Numbered from the stretch's first letter, positions 27,793 through 37,431 are shown. The stretch: 64,000 nt of DNA from Nitrososphaerota archaeon (GCA_027320425.1 DAHVLJ010000008.1:1-64000); one strand, 5' to 3'. Notes: generated by a model not told the origin, from the sequence alone. Numbers and translations: made by a program.

Positions 27793-29295
27793 TTGGGCCT
27801 TAGCAAGACGCTCATCGGGGAACACGCGGCCGTCGCGAGCGAGCAGCCTCTCGCGTCCATGGCAGGCTACGACGCGCTGCGGAAAGGAGGCAACGCGTTC
27901 GACGCAGCTGTAGCGACCAGCTTCGCCCTGGCCGTGACCTTCCACCCTGCGGGTGGCGTCGGGGGGGACTTCTTCGGAATGTTCTACGAGGCGAAGACCG
28001 GGAAAGTACACTGCCTGAACTCGAGCGGCTGGGCTCCCTCCGGGCTGACGGAAGAGCTAATCATGGAGAAAGCAGGCGGGAAAGTCCCGCTCTTCGGCCC
28101 CCTGACCTGCGTCGTCCCTGGGTTCGCCGCCGGCGTGTGGGCCATGCACAAGAAGTTCGGTTCCGCGGAGTTCAGCGACCTGCTCCGGCCCTCGGTCACA
28201 CTCGCCCACGGCTTTCCTGCGGGACCCAACATCTGCAGGTCCACCGCAGGTGCCTTCGCAGAACTGTCCGACGAGGCCAGGAAGGTATTCGCTCCTTCTG
28301 GTAAACCGCCCCGTCCGGGGGAGTGGATAAGGCAGGAAGCTCTGGGAAAGGTCATCGCAGGCATAGCCGAGTCGGGCCCAGGATTCTTCTACTCAGGGTG
28401 GCCTGCTGAAAAGATCGCTTCCCATCTCACCTCCATGGGAGTTCCATGCGACCCGAAAGACTTCTCTGATTTCAAGCCCGAGTGGCCAGCGCCCCTTTCA
28501 ATCGATTACAAAGGCACGTCCGTCTACGAGGTGCCCCCGAACAGCATGGGGGCCACCAGCCTTCTCATTCTCAAGCAGCTCCTGAACACCGACCTGTCCT
28601 CCATGGGCGCGCTGTCCAAGGAACGAATCACGCACACCATGAAGGCGGCGCTGTACGCCTACGCGCGCCGTGACGAACTGCTCGGCGACCCGAGGTTCGG
28701 CCGGTTCGACATCGACACCTTCATGTCGACAGAAGGCAAAGTCGAGGCACCACATTCACGCGTCCGGTCGGGGGACACGACCGCTTTCTCGGTAGCAGAC
28801 TCGGAAGGGAACCTCGTTTCCGGGATCCAGAGCCTCTTCCACCACTACGGGTCCAGGGTGTTCGTCCCTGAGTGCGGCGTCGCACTGAACAACAGGGCAT
28901 CCGCTTTCGTCCTCGCGGGTCCAAACAAAGTCGAACCGCGTAAGAGGCCTTTGCACACGTTGTCTTCTCTCATCCTCGAACGGGGCGGGCGGCCATGGCT
29001 CGCCATCGGAGCGAGCGGCGGCGACTATCGGCCACTGCAGCATGCTCTCTTCGTGACGAACGCGGTGGACTTCTCCATGCCTGCGGAAGACAACGTCACC
29101 CACCAGAGATTCCTCTGGACTGGCGGGCGCAACCTCATTGTCGAGGATGGATACGACGTTCCAGAGGCAGGTTACAGCATAGAGCGCCTCCCGATGCCGG
29201 GTCGTACAGGCGTATGCCAGGCCGTGGAGATGGGCGACCGCTACAGGAAAGCAGTCTGTGACGTGCGCGGCGACGGGGCTCCCGCGGGATTCTGA
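27793..29295 (+). CDS. ggt: Gamma-glutamyltransferase family protein
   Basis: GYDALRKGGNAFDAAVATSFALAVTFHPAGGVGGDFF; SGDTTAFSVADSEGNLVSGIQSLF. Confidence 0.9.
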   Translation: MGLSKTLIGEHAAVASEQPLASMAGYDALRKGGNAFDAAVATSFALAVTFHPAGGVGGDFFGMFYEAKTGKVHCLNSSGWAPSGLTEELIMEKAGGKVPLFGPLTCVVPGFAAGVWAMHKKFGSAEFSDLLRPSVTLAHGFPAGPNICRSTAGAFAELSDEARKVFAPSGKPPRPGEWIRQEALGKVIAGIAESGPGFFYSGWPAEKIASHLTSMGVPCDPKDFSDFKPEWPAPLSIDYKGTSVYEVPPNSMGATSLLILKQLLNTDLSSMGALSKERITHTMKAALYAYARRDELLGDPRFGRFDIDTFMSTEGKVEAPHSRVRSGDTTAFSVADSEGNLVSGIQSLFHHYGSRVFVPECGVALNNRASAFVLAGPNKVEPRKRPLHTLSSLILERGGRPWLAIGASGGDYRPLQHALFVTNAVDFSMPAEDNVTHQRFLWTGGRNLIVEDGYDVPEAGYSIERLPMPGRTGVCQAVEMGDRYRKAVCDVRGDGAPAGF

Positions 29296-29349
29296 GCGAA
29301 AGCGGGTTTAGCCAAAAAGAAGGGGTCTGAGGGTCTGTTGACCCTCTGA

Positions 29350-30120
29350 CTACGCCGAGCTCGTGCTCGAGCTACTAGACGTCGTACTGGACGCGCTTGT
29401 CGTCGAGGTCTCTGTCGCGGAAGAGCCGTTCTTGGACACGGAGACCAAGAGGACCGGCCTGAGCACACCTCCCTGGCTGACGTGCACCGACGCCGGGGTG
29501 ATGCTGATGTTCATATTGGAGCTCCCGCCAGACTGGATCGCGAACTGGACGTGCACCATCAGCTTCCCGTTGGCGACGACCGTCAGCTGCGTGGACGTAC
29601 CGTCCGCCCAGAACGCTCTCGCCCCGGTGATGTTCAGGATTATCCCGGTGACGTTGCCTGTAGGCACGCTAGGTGTCCCTAGCAGCAAGGCAGACCCCTG
29701 GTACTTGGTGATGTTGACGTTCGTCCCAATGCTCGACGAGACGTTGTAGACGAACACGTTCGAGAGGTTACCCTGGGTGGTACTCGCGGACGAAGTCGCC
29801 GAAGTAGACTGGGTAGTGGTGCTCCCGGTGCTTGTTTCCGTTGAGCTTGTGGTTGAGGAGCCCGTTGAAACAGACGAGCTCGTGGTTGTGGTGGATGGCC
29901 CGTTGGATGAGTACTGCAGTGTGACGCTTGTGACGTTCACGAGCAGGTACTTCATGGTGTTGTTCGCAGCTGGAGGGTCAGACAGATAGATGCTGAGCGA
30001 CCCGCTCCCTGGAGCGGCTGTGCCGATGCTTGGAAGATACACGCTGTAAGTATAAGCCGCCAAGCCAGCGACTCCCAACAAGACGAGCAACGACAGCGCT
30101 ACTGCTCTTCGCATTTTCAT
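29350..30120 (-). CDS. Secreted DUF4382-like protein with Ser/Thr-rich linker and tail
   Basis: Signal/TM MKMRRAVALSLLVLLGVAGLAAYTY; GSLSIYLSDPPAANNTMKYLLVNVTSVTLQ; long S/T runs. Confidence 0.7.
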   Translation of the reverse strand: MKMRRAVALSLLVLLGVAGLAAYTYSVYLPSIGTAAPGSGSLSIYLSDPPAANNTMKYLLVNVTSVTLQYSSNGPSTTTTSSSVSTGSSTTSSTETSTGSTTTQSTSATSSASTTQGNLSNVFVYNVSSSIGTNVNITKYQGSALLLGTPSVPTGNVTGIILNITGARAFWADGTSTQLTVVANGKLMVHVQFAIQSGGSSNMNISITPASVHVSQGGVLRPVLLVSVSKNGSSATETSTTSASSTTSSSSSTSSA

Positions 30121-30281
30121 GATACCCTGACGACAGGCATGACTTAATCCAATTGTATTGAAAGGAACTGTGTGCCAGTACAGCGAGCCTCGAACAACGT
30201 CATGCGCGGAAATGTAGGAGCTGGGGCGGCTCAACCGGGGCTTATGTGGCGGAACGGGGGCTTCCTCAGGCTGATTGAAAG

Positions 30282-30371
30282 CGGGCCCGGTGCGATTTGA
30301 ACGCACGACCTACAGCTCGCTCCACATTCGTGTAGGAGGCTGCCGCGCTGTCCGTACTGCGCTACGGGCCC
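30282..30371 (-). tRNA. tRNA-Arg(CCU) with 15-nt canonical intron (30318..30332)
   Basis: Acceptor GGGCCCG/CGGGCCC + G73; T arm TTCAAAT; anticodon arm GCAGC-CTCCTA[intron]A-GCTGT; CUCC/GGAG BHB helix. Confidence 0.9.
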
Positions 30372-30412
30372 AGTCACGGCCCGAAAAGAACCAGGATATT
30401 ACCTGTTCCCGC

Positions 30413-30865
30413 TCATCCCGCGAGGTCGAACTCGATCTCTAGCTCTCTCTTCGAGTTCCTGAACCTTGCCTTGCCCAGCCTGACCGTGCCTATCTGCGAA
30501 GTGCTGTCCACATGGCTCTCGTTGCAGCAGTTGATGTTCCAGTCAGGGATTCTGACGATCCTCAGCAGGGTTACTTCGGCGGGGACCGGGAAAAGGTCAT
30601 AGATCGCGTCGCCGAAATGTCCCTCTGCCTCCTTCCTCTCCATCTCGAACTCTAGCACCTCCGCCCCCTCCGACACCTTGGCGTTGGCGGCCTGCTCCAC
30701 CCTTCGCAGCTCGTCGTCGGTCGGTTTCCTGTCGTATTGCACCGTCAGCCTCCCATGCCGCCCGGAGACGAAAACAGACGCGGTCCACTTCGCCCCCAGA
30801 ACCTTCTGGACCGCCCCCTTGACGACGTGCACCGCGGAATGGGTCCGGTGCTCTTCTTCGCTCAA
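30413..30865 (-). CDS. AlaX-type alanyl-tRNA editing domain protein, TTG start
   Basis: HRTHSAVHVVKGAVQKVLG; CCNESHVDSTSQIGTVRLGKARFRNSKRELEIEF. Confidence 0.8.
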   Translation of the reverse strand: MSEEEHRTHSAVHVVKGAVQKVLGAKWTASVFVSGRHGRLTVQYDRKPTDDELRRVEQAANAKVSEGAEVLEFEMERKEAEGHFGDAIYDLFPVPAEVTLLRIVRIPDWNINCCNESHVDSTSQIGTVRLGKARFRNSKRELEIEFDLAG

Positions 30866-31882
30866 CTAGAGCCTCGTCACGATCTTGTAGAACTCTGGGA
30901 GCCTTGTCTGAAGACCGTAGCGCTCTTCGTTCCCCCTCATGTACAAGTATATCGAGAGCAAAGTCGGGAGCATCCTGGCGAAGCTGAACTTGTCTTCCAC
31001 CTTCGCCTTGATGAACTTGTAGACTTTGGCGTAGACGGCGTAGTGCTCGAGCACCGCGCGCCTGTAGCCTTCTCTGTCCCCCATGTGGTCGACGAAAAGG
31101 TTGACGCACTGCATGCTCGGGATGATCCCCTCCCCGAGCATGGGATACACCGTCCCGATGGACTCGCCCACCCCGGTGACTTTCCCGTCGAAGAATGGCT
31201 CCATGTATTTCGGCGGCGTGACCCTCACTGGCCTCCCTATCCTCCTGACCACCTCGCAGTGGTACTTCTTGACGAACTCGTCGAGCTCGTAGCGATATCT
31301 CCCGCGAACGTCTCCGGCGCCTACATGGGCCAGACCGTCTCCCAGCGGGAAGTACCACCAATACCCCGTCAGTCCGGGGTAAGGTCTGATCACAAAGTCG
31401 TCGTATGGCAGCTCTTTTGACTTGACCTGGTATTCTAACGACGGGATCAACAGGTCGTCATTCACCTTCGGAAGCAACGTCCTATGCATGCCGGTCGCGT
31501 CGACCACCGTGTCGAAACCCGCGAGGTTCCCGTTTGCTTCCTTGATCTGCGCTCCCCAGTGCACTTTCTTCCCCTTCAGCATGTCTTCAGTTAGCCTGTG
31601 CTTGTCGTACGTCACCAGACCTCTGAGCGGGATGTTGACCTCCTCGTCGCCGAGGTCCACTATCATGTTCTTTCCCTTGTGCAGCACGTAGTCTTCGAAG
31701 TTGAAGCCTGCCTTCTTTACCAGGTCCGAGATGAACGGCTGGCTCGTCCCCCAGGCGCAAACCGTGTACCAGTTCTTCTCGCTACGCATCTCGAATGCCT
31801 CGGCCTCCACGTCCGACGGGAGGCGGTTGAGAAGATACGCGCCTGCCACGCCAGTTCCGACCACCGCGAGCCTAGTGACCAT
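30866..31882 (-). CDS. FAD-dependent oxidoreductase (geranylgeranyl reductase-like)
   Basis: LAVVGTGVAGAYLLNRLP; GFDTVVDATG; GYWWYFPLGDGLAHVGAGDV; VGESIGTVYPMLGEGI. Confidence 0.82.
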   Translation of the reverse strand: MVTRLAVVGTGVAGAYLLNRLPSDVEAEAFEMRSEKNWYTVCAWGTSQPFISDLVKKAGFNFEDYVLHKGKNMIVDLGDEEVNIPLRGLVTYDKHRLTEDMLKGKKVHWGAQIKEANGNLAGFDTVVDATGMHRTLLPKVNDDLLIPSLEYQVKSKELPYDDFVIRPYPGLTGYWWYFPLGDGLAHVGAGDVRGRYRYELDEFVKKYHCEVVRRIGRPVRVTPPKYMEPFFDGKVTGVGESIGTVYPMLGEGIIPSMQCVNLFVDHMGDREGYRRAVLEHYAVYAKVYKFIKAKVEDKFSFARMLPTLLSIYLYMRGNEERYGLQTRLPEFYKIVTRL

Positions 31883-31989
31883 CGACCCTCGTTGTTCCCC
31901 AGCAGGTGGCCCTCTTTTTACATGTCGCCCAAGCCACTCCGCTTCACGCAACCCTAATATACGTAGTATACGGGATATACGCCGTAAGC

Positions 31990-33237
31990 ATGTCAAAGTC
32001 CAAAGGTAACGACCCAGATTACACCACCGTCAAGGTGTCAAAAGACACCCAGGCGAAACTCGCTTCCTTAGGCAAGTACGGCGAGACGATGGACCAGATC
32101 GTCCAGCGCCTTACGACGCAGGCAAGGGGGCTCGAAGACGTCGTCGCCGGCAAGAGCTCTGTCTGTTTCATCGACGGCAGGGAGGGTCGCCTTCTCTATC
32201 GTGGGTACGACATAGCGGACCTGGCCGCCCATTCCAGCTACGAGGAGACGACATATCTCCTCTGGAACGGCCATCTTCCGACGACCATCGAGCTGAAGGC
32301 CTTCTCCGAGGAGCTGGCGTCGAAGCGACCCATTCCGAGAGAGGTCGTCTCCATACTCACGACCCTTCCACAGAACTGCGACACAATGGACGCCCTCCGC
32401 GTGGGGGTGTCGGCCTTGGGCGTCTTTGACGACCCCATGTACACCCAGCAGGAGAAAGCAGAGTCCATTGCGTCAAAGATCGGAACCGTCGTCGCAGCCA
32501 TCCACAGGCACAAGCACGATCAGGATATCATCGCCCCAAGGGAAGACCTGTCGTTCGCCTCTAACTTCCTCTACATGATCACGGGCAAGGTTCCCTCCGA
32601 GGCAGACTCCCACCTGATGGACGTCCTCCTCATCCTGCACGCAGACCACGAGTTCAACGCGTCGACTTTCACCGCGAGGGTCATTGCCTCGACCCTCTCC
32701 GACATTTATTCGGCCGTCACTGGGGCCGTAGGCGCACTGAAGGGACCCCTCCATGGCGGGGCGAACGAGAAGGTGGTCGAGATGACCTCCGAAATCGGTT
32801 CCCCTCAGAAGGTGGACGCCTATGTCAAGGCGAAGCTGGCGAGCAAAGCGAAAATCAACGGGTTCGGACACCGAGTGTACAAGACCATGGACCCGAGGGC
32901 GAGGATCCTGAAGGACATGGCCGAGCGGTTTGTCCGCACAGAAAAGGAGAAGCAATCCCTTGAAATCATCGAACGGACTGAGGCGATACTCCTCAAAGAG
33001 AAGAACCTCTATCCCAACGTGGACCTCTTTTCGGGACTTACCTTCACACACATCGGGGTCCCGAGCTATCTCTTCACTCCGGTCTTCGCGGTCGGCCGCT
33101 CTCCGGGGTGGCTCGCGCACGTGCTGGAGCAGTACTCCGACAACCGGATAATCAGGCCCATCGCCGACTACGTGGGCCCTCAGCTCACCCCATACGTGCC
33201 CATCGAGAAGCGCGCCACGTCTGGTGTCGGACGTTGA
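31990..33237 (+). CDS. Citrate synthase with N-terminal ribbon-helix-helix-like extension
   Basis: DYTTVKVSKDTQAKLASLGKYGETMDQIVQRL, then GLEDVVAGKSSVCFIDGREGRLLYRGYDI...HGGANEKV...KINGFGHRVYKTMDPRA. Confidence 0.93.
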   Translation: MSKSKGNDPDYTTVKVSKDTQAKLASLGKYGETMDQIVQRLTTQARGLEDVVAGKSSVCFIDGREGRLLYRGYDIADLAAHSSYEETTYLLWNGHLPTTIELKAFSEELASKRPIPREVVSILTTLPQNCDTMDALRVGVSALGVFDDPMYTQQEKAESIASKIGTVVAAIHRHKHDQDIIAPREDLSFASNFLYMITGKVPSEADSHLMDVLLILHADHEFNASTFTARVIASTLSDIYSAVTGAVGALKGPLHGGANEKVVEMTSEIGSPQKVDAYVKAKLASKAKINGFGHRVYKTMDPRARILKDMAERFVRTEKEKQSLEIIERTEAILLKEKNLYPNVDLFSGLTFTHIGVPSYLFTPVFAVGRSPGWLAHVLEQYSDNRIIRPIADYVGPQLTPYVPIEKRATSGVGR

Positions 33238-33659
33238 GGGTCGAGGCCCTCATCAAGCGCACCCCAGTGACCATCAGTCCGAGCGCGACAATCCGTCAGG
33301 CGGCCGAGGTCTTCACACGTGAGAAGATCGGCCTGCTGGTGGTCGCCTCTTCAGTGAGCCCGGTCAAGGCCCAGGCCGTGATATCGGAAAGGGACGTGGT
33401 CAGGGCCGTCGCGCGAGGGATGCCGTTGACCGGCCAGCTCGACGCCGTCGCCACGAAGAAGCTGGTAAGCATCAAGAGGTCGGACATGCCTTCCAAGGCG
33501 ATCCGATTCATGATGGACAACGGTATAAGGCACCTCGTGGTAGAGAACGACGACGGGACCCTTTTCGGCGTGCTTTCCATCCGCGACTTCTTCAGGGAGG
33601 GGAAGCTGCTGCAGTCGCTCCTCAAAGACGAAGCCGAAGACGTACATGGGGTAGATTAG
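33234..33659 (+). CDS. Tandem CBS-domain protein, TTG start overlapping the citrate synthase stop
   Basis: VTISPSATIRQAAEVFTREKIGLLVV...ISERDVVRAVARG...GIRHLVVENDDGTLFGVLSIRDFF. Confidence 0.9.
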   Translation: MRVEALIKRTPVTISPSATIRQAAEVFTREKIGLLVVASSVSPVKAQAVISERDVVRAVARGMPLTGQLDAVATKKLVSIKRSDMPSKAIRFMMDNGIRHLVVENDDGTLFGVLSIRDFFREGKLLQSLLKDEAEDVHGVD

Positions 33660-33756
33660 GCCGGCACGCTTCCGCGGGCACGTCTGCGCTATCTTCCTTC
33701 ACATTTCGCGCAGGCAGTAGGTTATCTTAAATAGCGTGAGACGGTCGCTTTTCTGA

Positions 33757-34128
33757 ATGCCACTTTTCGGGGACATCGGGACAGTGTTCGTCATGGGGCT
33801 GGTCGGGATGATGTTCACGACCCCCGTGGTCATTCTACCGCGACTTTTCGCCCCCCGGCGCCCCAACCCCATCAAGAACGCGCCCTTCGAGTGCGGGCAG
33901 GTACCGCAAGGGGCAGGGAAGATGCACTTCATGATGCAATACTACGCATATCTCCTGATCTTCATCGTGTTCGACGTGCTGGGGATGTTTCTCTACGCGT
34001 GGGCCGCAGCATATCAGCCCATGGCCCTCGGCCTATCTTCTGACTGGATGGTGACACTTTTCATGGCCCTACTCTTCGTCCCGATGGGCTTCGCGCTCGT
34101 GCTCGCAGGGAAGAGAGAGCTTTGGTAG
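33757..34128 (+). CDS. nuoA: NADH-quinone oxidoreductase subunit A
   Basis: NAPFECGQVPQG; three TM segments; YYAYLLIFIVFDVLGMFLYAWA. Confidence 0.92.
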   Translation: MPLFGDIGTVFVMGLVGMMFTTPVVILPRLFAPRRPNPIKNAPFECGQVPQGAGKMHFMMQYYAYLLIFIVFDVLGMFLYAWAAAYQPMALGLSSDWMVTLFMALLFVPMGFALVLAGKRELW

Positions 34129-34649
34129 TCGCACAGCAGCAGAAGAGCGGGGCTTTCCAGGTCCTGGTCGGGAAGATCGACGACGTCCTACAATACGCCA
34201 TCGGCGACCCCATGAGATACCTTGCCAACTGGGGGAGGCTTTACTCCCTATGGCCGGTCCATCTCGAGACCGCCTGTTGCTCCGTGGAGATCGGGGCCGC
34301 AGCGGGTTCGCGCTTCGACATGGAGAGGTTCGGCGCGCTTGAGGCATTCGGCTCCCTGAGGCAGTGTGACCTCCTTATCGTCATGGGCACCGTGACCCGC
34401 AAGCTTGCTCCCAGGCTAAAGCTAGTCTACGACCAGATGGCGGAGCCCAAATGGGTCATAGCCATGGGTGCGTGCAGCATAACCGGCGGGCTCTATTTCG
34501 ACTCATACAACGTGTTGAGAGGTATAGACGACGTCATCCCCGTTGACGTCTACGTCCCCGGGTGCCCGCCGCGTGCCGAGGCCTTCCTCCAGGGGCTCGT
34601 CCTGCTTCAGGAGAAGATCCGCAGAGCTCCGTCGCTCAGCGGCCGGTGA
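34122..34649 (+). CDS. nuoB: NADH-quinone oxidoreductase subunit B
   Basis: ETACCSVEIGAA; MGACSITGGLYFDSYNVLRGID; VYVPGCPPRAEA. Confidence 0.94.
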   Translation: MVVAQQQKSGAFQVLVGKIDDVLQYAIGDPMRYLANWGRLYSLWPVHLETACCSVEIGAAAGSRFDMERFGALEAFGSLRQCDLLIVMGTVTRKLAPRLKLVYDQMAEPKWVIAMGACSITGGLYFDSYNVLRGIDDVIPVDVYVPGCPPRAEAFLQGLVLLQEKIRRAPSLSGR

Positions 34650-35218
34650 AAGACATGAGCAACGTGCAGGCGCCCACTTCGCCGCCCCCATCTAAACCGA
34701 CGTCTGTCGCTCCACAGGTTGCCACGACCCCGCAGGCTCCCCCCGCCAAGCTCGAGCCTGTGCGAGCGAAGGCTTTCGCCGCCCAGATCACCTCGGCGTT
34801 TCCCGACGTCAAGGTCGACTGGATGAAGGAAAGGAGGCTGAAGGTCTCCACAACCCCTGCGAGGATCGAGGAGGTCGGGATCTTCGTCAGAGGCACTCTC
34901 GGCTTCGACCACATCAGCACAGTGAGCGGTGTCGACTGGATAGCTCGTAACGAGCTCGAAGTGGTCTATTTCCTAGGCTCTTCCACACCGGGCCAGGAGG
35001 ACTTCATTGTAGCCCTCTCCGAGCACGTGGCACGGGACAACCCCGTTGTCCCGACCATGGTGGACGTCTGGAAGGGGGTAGAGTACCACGAAAGAGAGAC
35101 ACACGAGATGTTCGGGATCAACTTCCAGGGGCATCCGAACCAGAGCCATCTTTTCCTCCCCGAGGACTGGAACGACCTCCCGCCGCTCCGCAAGGACTAC
35201 GTTTCACCTGGGAGATGA
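34646..35218 (+). CDS. nuoC: NADH-quinone oxidoreductase subunit C, GTG start
   Basis: WKGVEYHERETHEMFGINFQGHPNQSHLFLPEDWNDLPPLRKDY; GTGA overlap with nuoB. Confidence 0.92.
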   Translation: MKDMSNVQAPTSPPPSKPTSVAPQVATTPQAPPAKLEPVRAKAFAAQITSAFPDVKVDWMKERRLKVSTTPARIEEVGIFVRGTLGFDHISTVSGVDWIARNELEVVYFLGSSTPGQEDFIVALSEHVARDNPVVPTMVDVWKGVEYHERETHEMFGINFQGHPNQSHLFLPEDWNDLPPLRKDYVSPGR

Positions 35219-35222
35219 AGAC

Positions 35223-36341
35223 TTGACCCTAGAGACCGAGTACATGCCCGACGCCGACAGGATAATGTCAGTATCGCTGGGCCCGCAGCACCCAGGGGCG
35301 GGCCATTTCCGCATCAAGCTCTGGCTCGACGGCGACTACGTCGTAAGAGCGGAGCCAGACGCAGGGTACGTCCACCGCGGGGAGGAGAAGATGGGAGAAT
35401 ACAGGAACTACACGCAGAACGTCCCCCACCTCGAGCGACCGGTGATACTAGACAGTTCGAACATACTGCTGCCGTACGCCCTCGGCGTCGACGAGCTCAT
35501 GAGCAACAAGATCCCGGCGAGAGCCCAGTATCTCCGCGTCATCATGTCCGAGACCAACCGGATCATCTCCCACATGTACTTCCTTGCGATTCAGGGGCTC
35601 TTCCTTGGCCACACGACCCTGATCACCTGGTGCATGGGAGACAGAGACTTTTGGATCGACTTCGCAGAACGGATAGCTGGGGCCAGGGTCACTTTCGCCT
35701 ACATAATCCCGGGCGGTGTCAGGAACGACATCCCTTCCTTCGCCATCGACAAAGGTCTCAAGCTTTGCGACTGGTTCGATAAGCGGATGGACGAGTATGA
35801 GAAGATCTTCTTCCAGAACCCCATGGTGCACCAGAGGTCGGACGGCATCGGGGTGCTCTCCCGGGAGGACGCCATCGCGTACGGCGCCACAGGAACGGTG
35901 GCCCGCGCTTCCGGTCTCGCGGTAGACGTCAGGAAAGACGAGCCCTACAGCTCCTACGATGACTTCGAGTTCAAGACTCCTGTAATGACGCAGGGGGACG
36001 TCTACGCCCGGTCCTATGTGGCTCTCCTTGACATGCGAGAAGCGGTCAAGATAATCAGGCAGGCGCTGAAGAGGCTCCCGCCTGGACCGGTCCGCCTCAA
36101 GCTCGGGCCGCAGCCTCGCGTCCCGGCAGGGGAAGTCTACTCTCGCACCGAAGGGGCAAGAGGAGAGATGTCGTACTATATCGTCAGCGACGGCTCTCCT
36201 AGGCCTTACCGGCTGAAAATCGGGGTACCGTCAGCCAAGAACCTCCGGGTCTTGCCTGTCCTGCTGAAGAACGTCCACATCGCCGACATACCGCCCATAT
36301 ACTGGGGGCTGAACTACTGGCCTGTCGAGGCGGACAGGTAG
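35223..36341 (+). CDS. nuoD: NADH-quinone oxidoreductase subunit D, TTG start
   Basis: SLGPQHPGAGHFRIKLWLDGD; GYVHRGEEKMGE; PRPYRLKIGVPS. Confidence 0.93.
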   Translation: MTLETEYMPDADRIMSVSLGPQHPGAGHFRIKLWLDGDYVVRAEPDAGYVHRGEEKMGEYRNYTQNVPHLERPVILDSSNILLPYALGVDELMSNKIPARAQYLRVIMSETNRIISHMYFLAIQGLFLGHTTLITWCMGDRDFWIDFAERIAGARVTFAYIIPGGVRNDIPSFAIDKGLKLCDWFDKRMDEYEKIFFQNPMVHQRSDGIGVLSREDAIAYGATGTVARASGLAVDVRKDEPYSSYDDFEFKTPVMTQGDVYARSYVALLDMREAVKIIRQALKRLPPGPVRLKLGPQPRVPAGEVYSRTEGARGEMSYYIVSDGSPRPYRLKIGVPSAKNLRVLPVLLKNVHIADIPPIYWGLNYWPVEADR

Positions 36342-36428
36342 GCCCCGACAAAGCCTCCAGTCTCTAGCTGGCATGCAAGGAAGCTGAACCGGATGCCTTG
36401 GTCTCCCCCTCGCTGACCTCCCGCGAGG

Positions 36429-37361
36429 CTAGCGCCCCGCCTCCACGACGGGCGGTGCAAACGGCTCTGCGTCGGGCACCTTCTCCCCCTTGTGGAACAC
36501 GTATACCCCGGCGATGATAAGGACGCCGCCGAGAACCTGGGCCGGCGAGATCTGCTCGCCTAGGAAGACGAGCGCGAAGACCGCCCCGAAGACGGTCGAG
36601 CTCGACCATACCAACAGCATCCGAATCGCCCCGAGGCGCTTGACCGCGGCGATGAACAGGTAGGTGCCACCTGCGACCGCCAGCGCGAGCATCCCCATGG
36701 CTGCGCCACCCGCTTCATTGAAGCTCAGCGGGACCAGTGCCGCGAGAAAGGCCGCCGTCAGCACGCCCCCTCCGATCATGTTCCTGAACTTGCTGATCAG
36801 CATGGTGTCGAACTTCCTCGACGCAATGACCATGACGTTGTTCTCCACCCCCCAAAGAAGGGTGCCGCCGAGCACGAGTAGACTCCCTGTGAAGTTCTGG
36901 AAGAACGACATCCTCGAGAGGTCTAGGTTGGTAGAGACGATCACCAGACCAGCGACGATCAGCAGCGCCCTTGCAGCCAACCCGCGGCTCAGCCTCTCCC
37001 GGAACGCTGTGTAGGCGATCACCGTGGTGAACAGGACTTCGCCGTTCGCGAGCAAAGACGCGTTGACCGCCGTGGTCTCGCTCAGCCCCTCGAAATACAT
37101 CAGCGGAGCCAGTCCTGCCCCTATCAGTCCGAAGAAGATCAGGTAGCGGAGGCTCCCATGGTCGGGTCTCTTCTTCGGCTGATAAGCCAGAAGGACGAAG
37201 CTGGAAAGCAACAGGGAGAGACCCGTTACCACGATGGGGCTGTTGTAGTTCAACGAATACTTCGCGAGCGTAGAGACTGAGCCGGCGCATATCGATCCCA
37301 CGACGGCGTAGACGTAACCTTTCGTCGTCTCTGTCTTCGGCGCCCCCGACGGCCGTTTCAC
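36429..37361 (-). CDS. EamA/DMT-family transporter
   Basis: Ten-TM pattern; duplicated EamA domains (FLGEQISPAQVLGGVLIIAGVYVF). Confidence 0.88.
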   Translation of the reverse strand: MKRPSGAPKTETTKGYVYAVVGSICAGSVSTLAKYSLNYNSPIVVTGLSLLLSSFVLLAYQPKKRPDHGSLRYLIFFGLIGAGLAPLMYFEGLSETTAVNASLLANGEVLFTTVIAYTAFRERLSRGLAARALLIVAGLVIVSTNLDLSRMSFFQNFTGSLLVLGGTLLWGVENNVMVIASRKFDTMLISKFRNMIGGGVLTAAFLAALVPLSFNEAGGAAMGMLALAVAGGTYLFIAAVKRLGAIRMLLVWSSSTVFGAVFALVFLGEQISPAQVLGGVLIIAGVYVFHKGEKVPDAEPFAPPVVEAGR

Positions 37362-37431
37362 CGAGCGACTCCCGCCAACCCTTGACCGGTACGCTATGAA
37401 GTCTTAAATCACGTCATCCGCTCTGGGCGCT

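Noticed and set aside
30597-31361. 254-aa Arg-rich minus-strand ORF
   Set aside because: Out-of-frame reading of the FAD oxidoreductase and AlaX genes.
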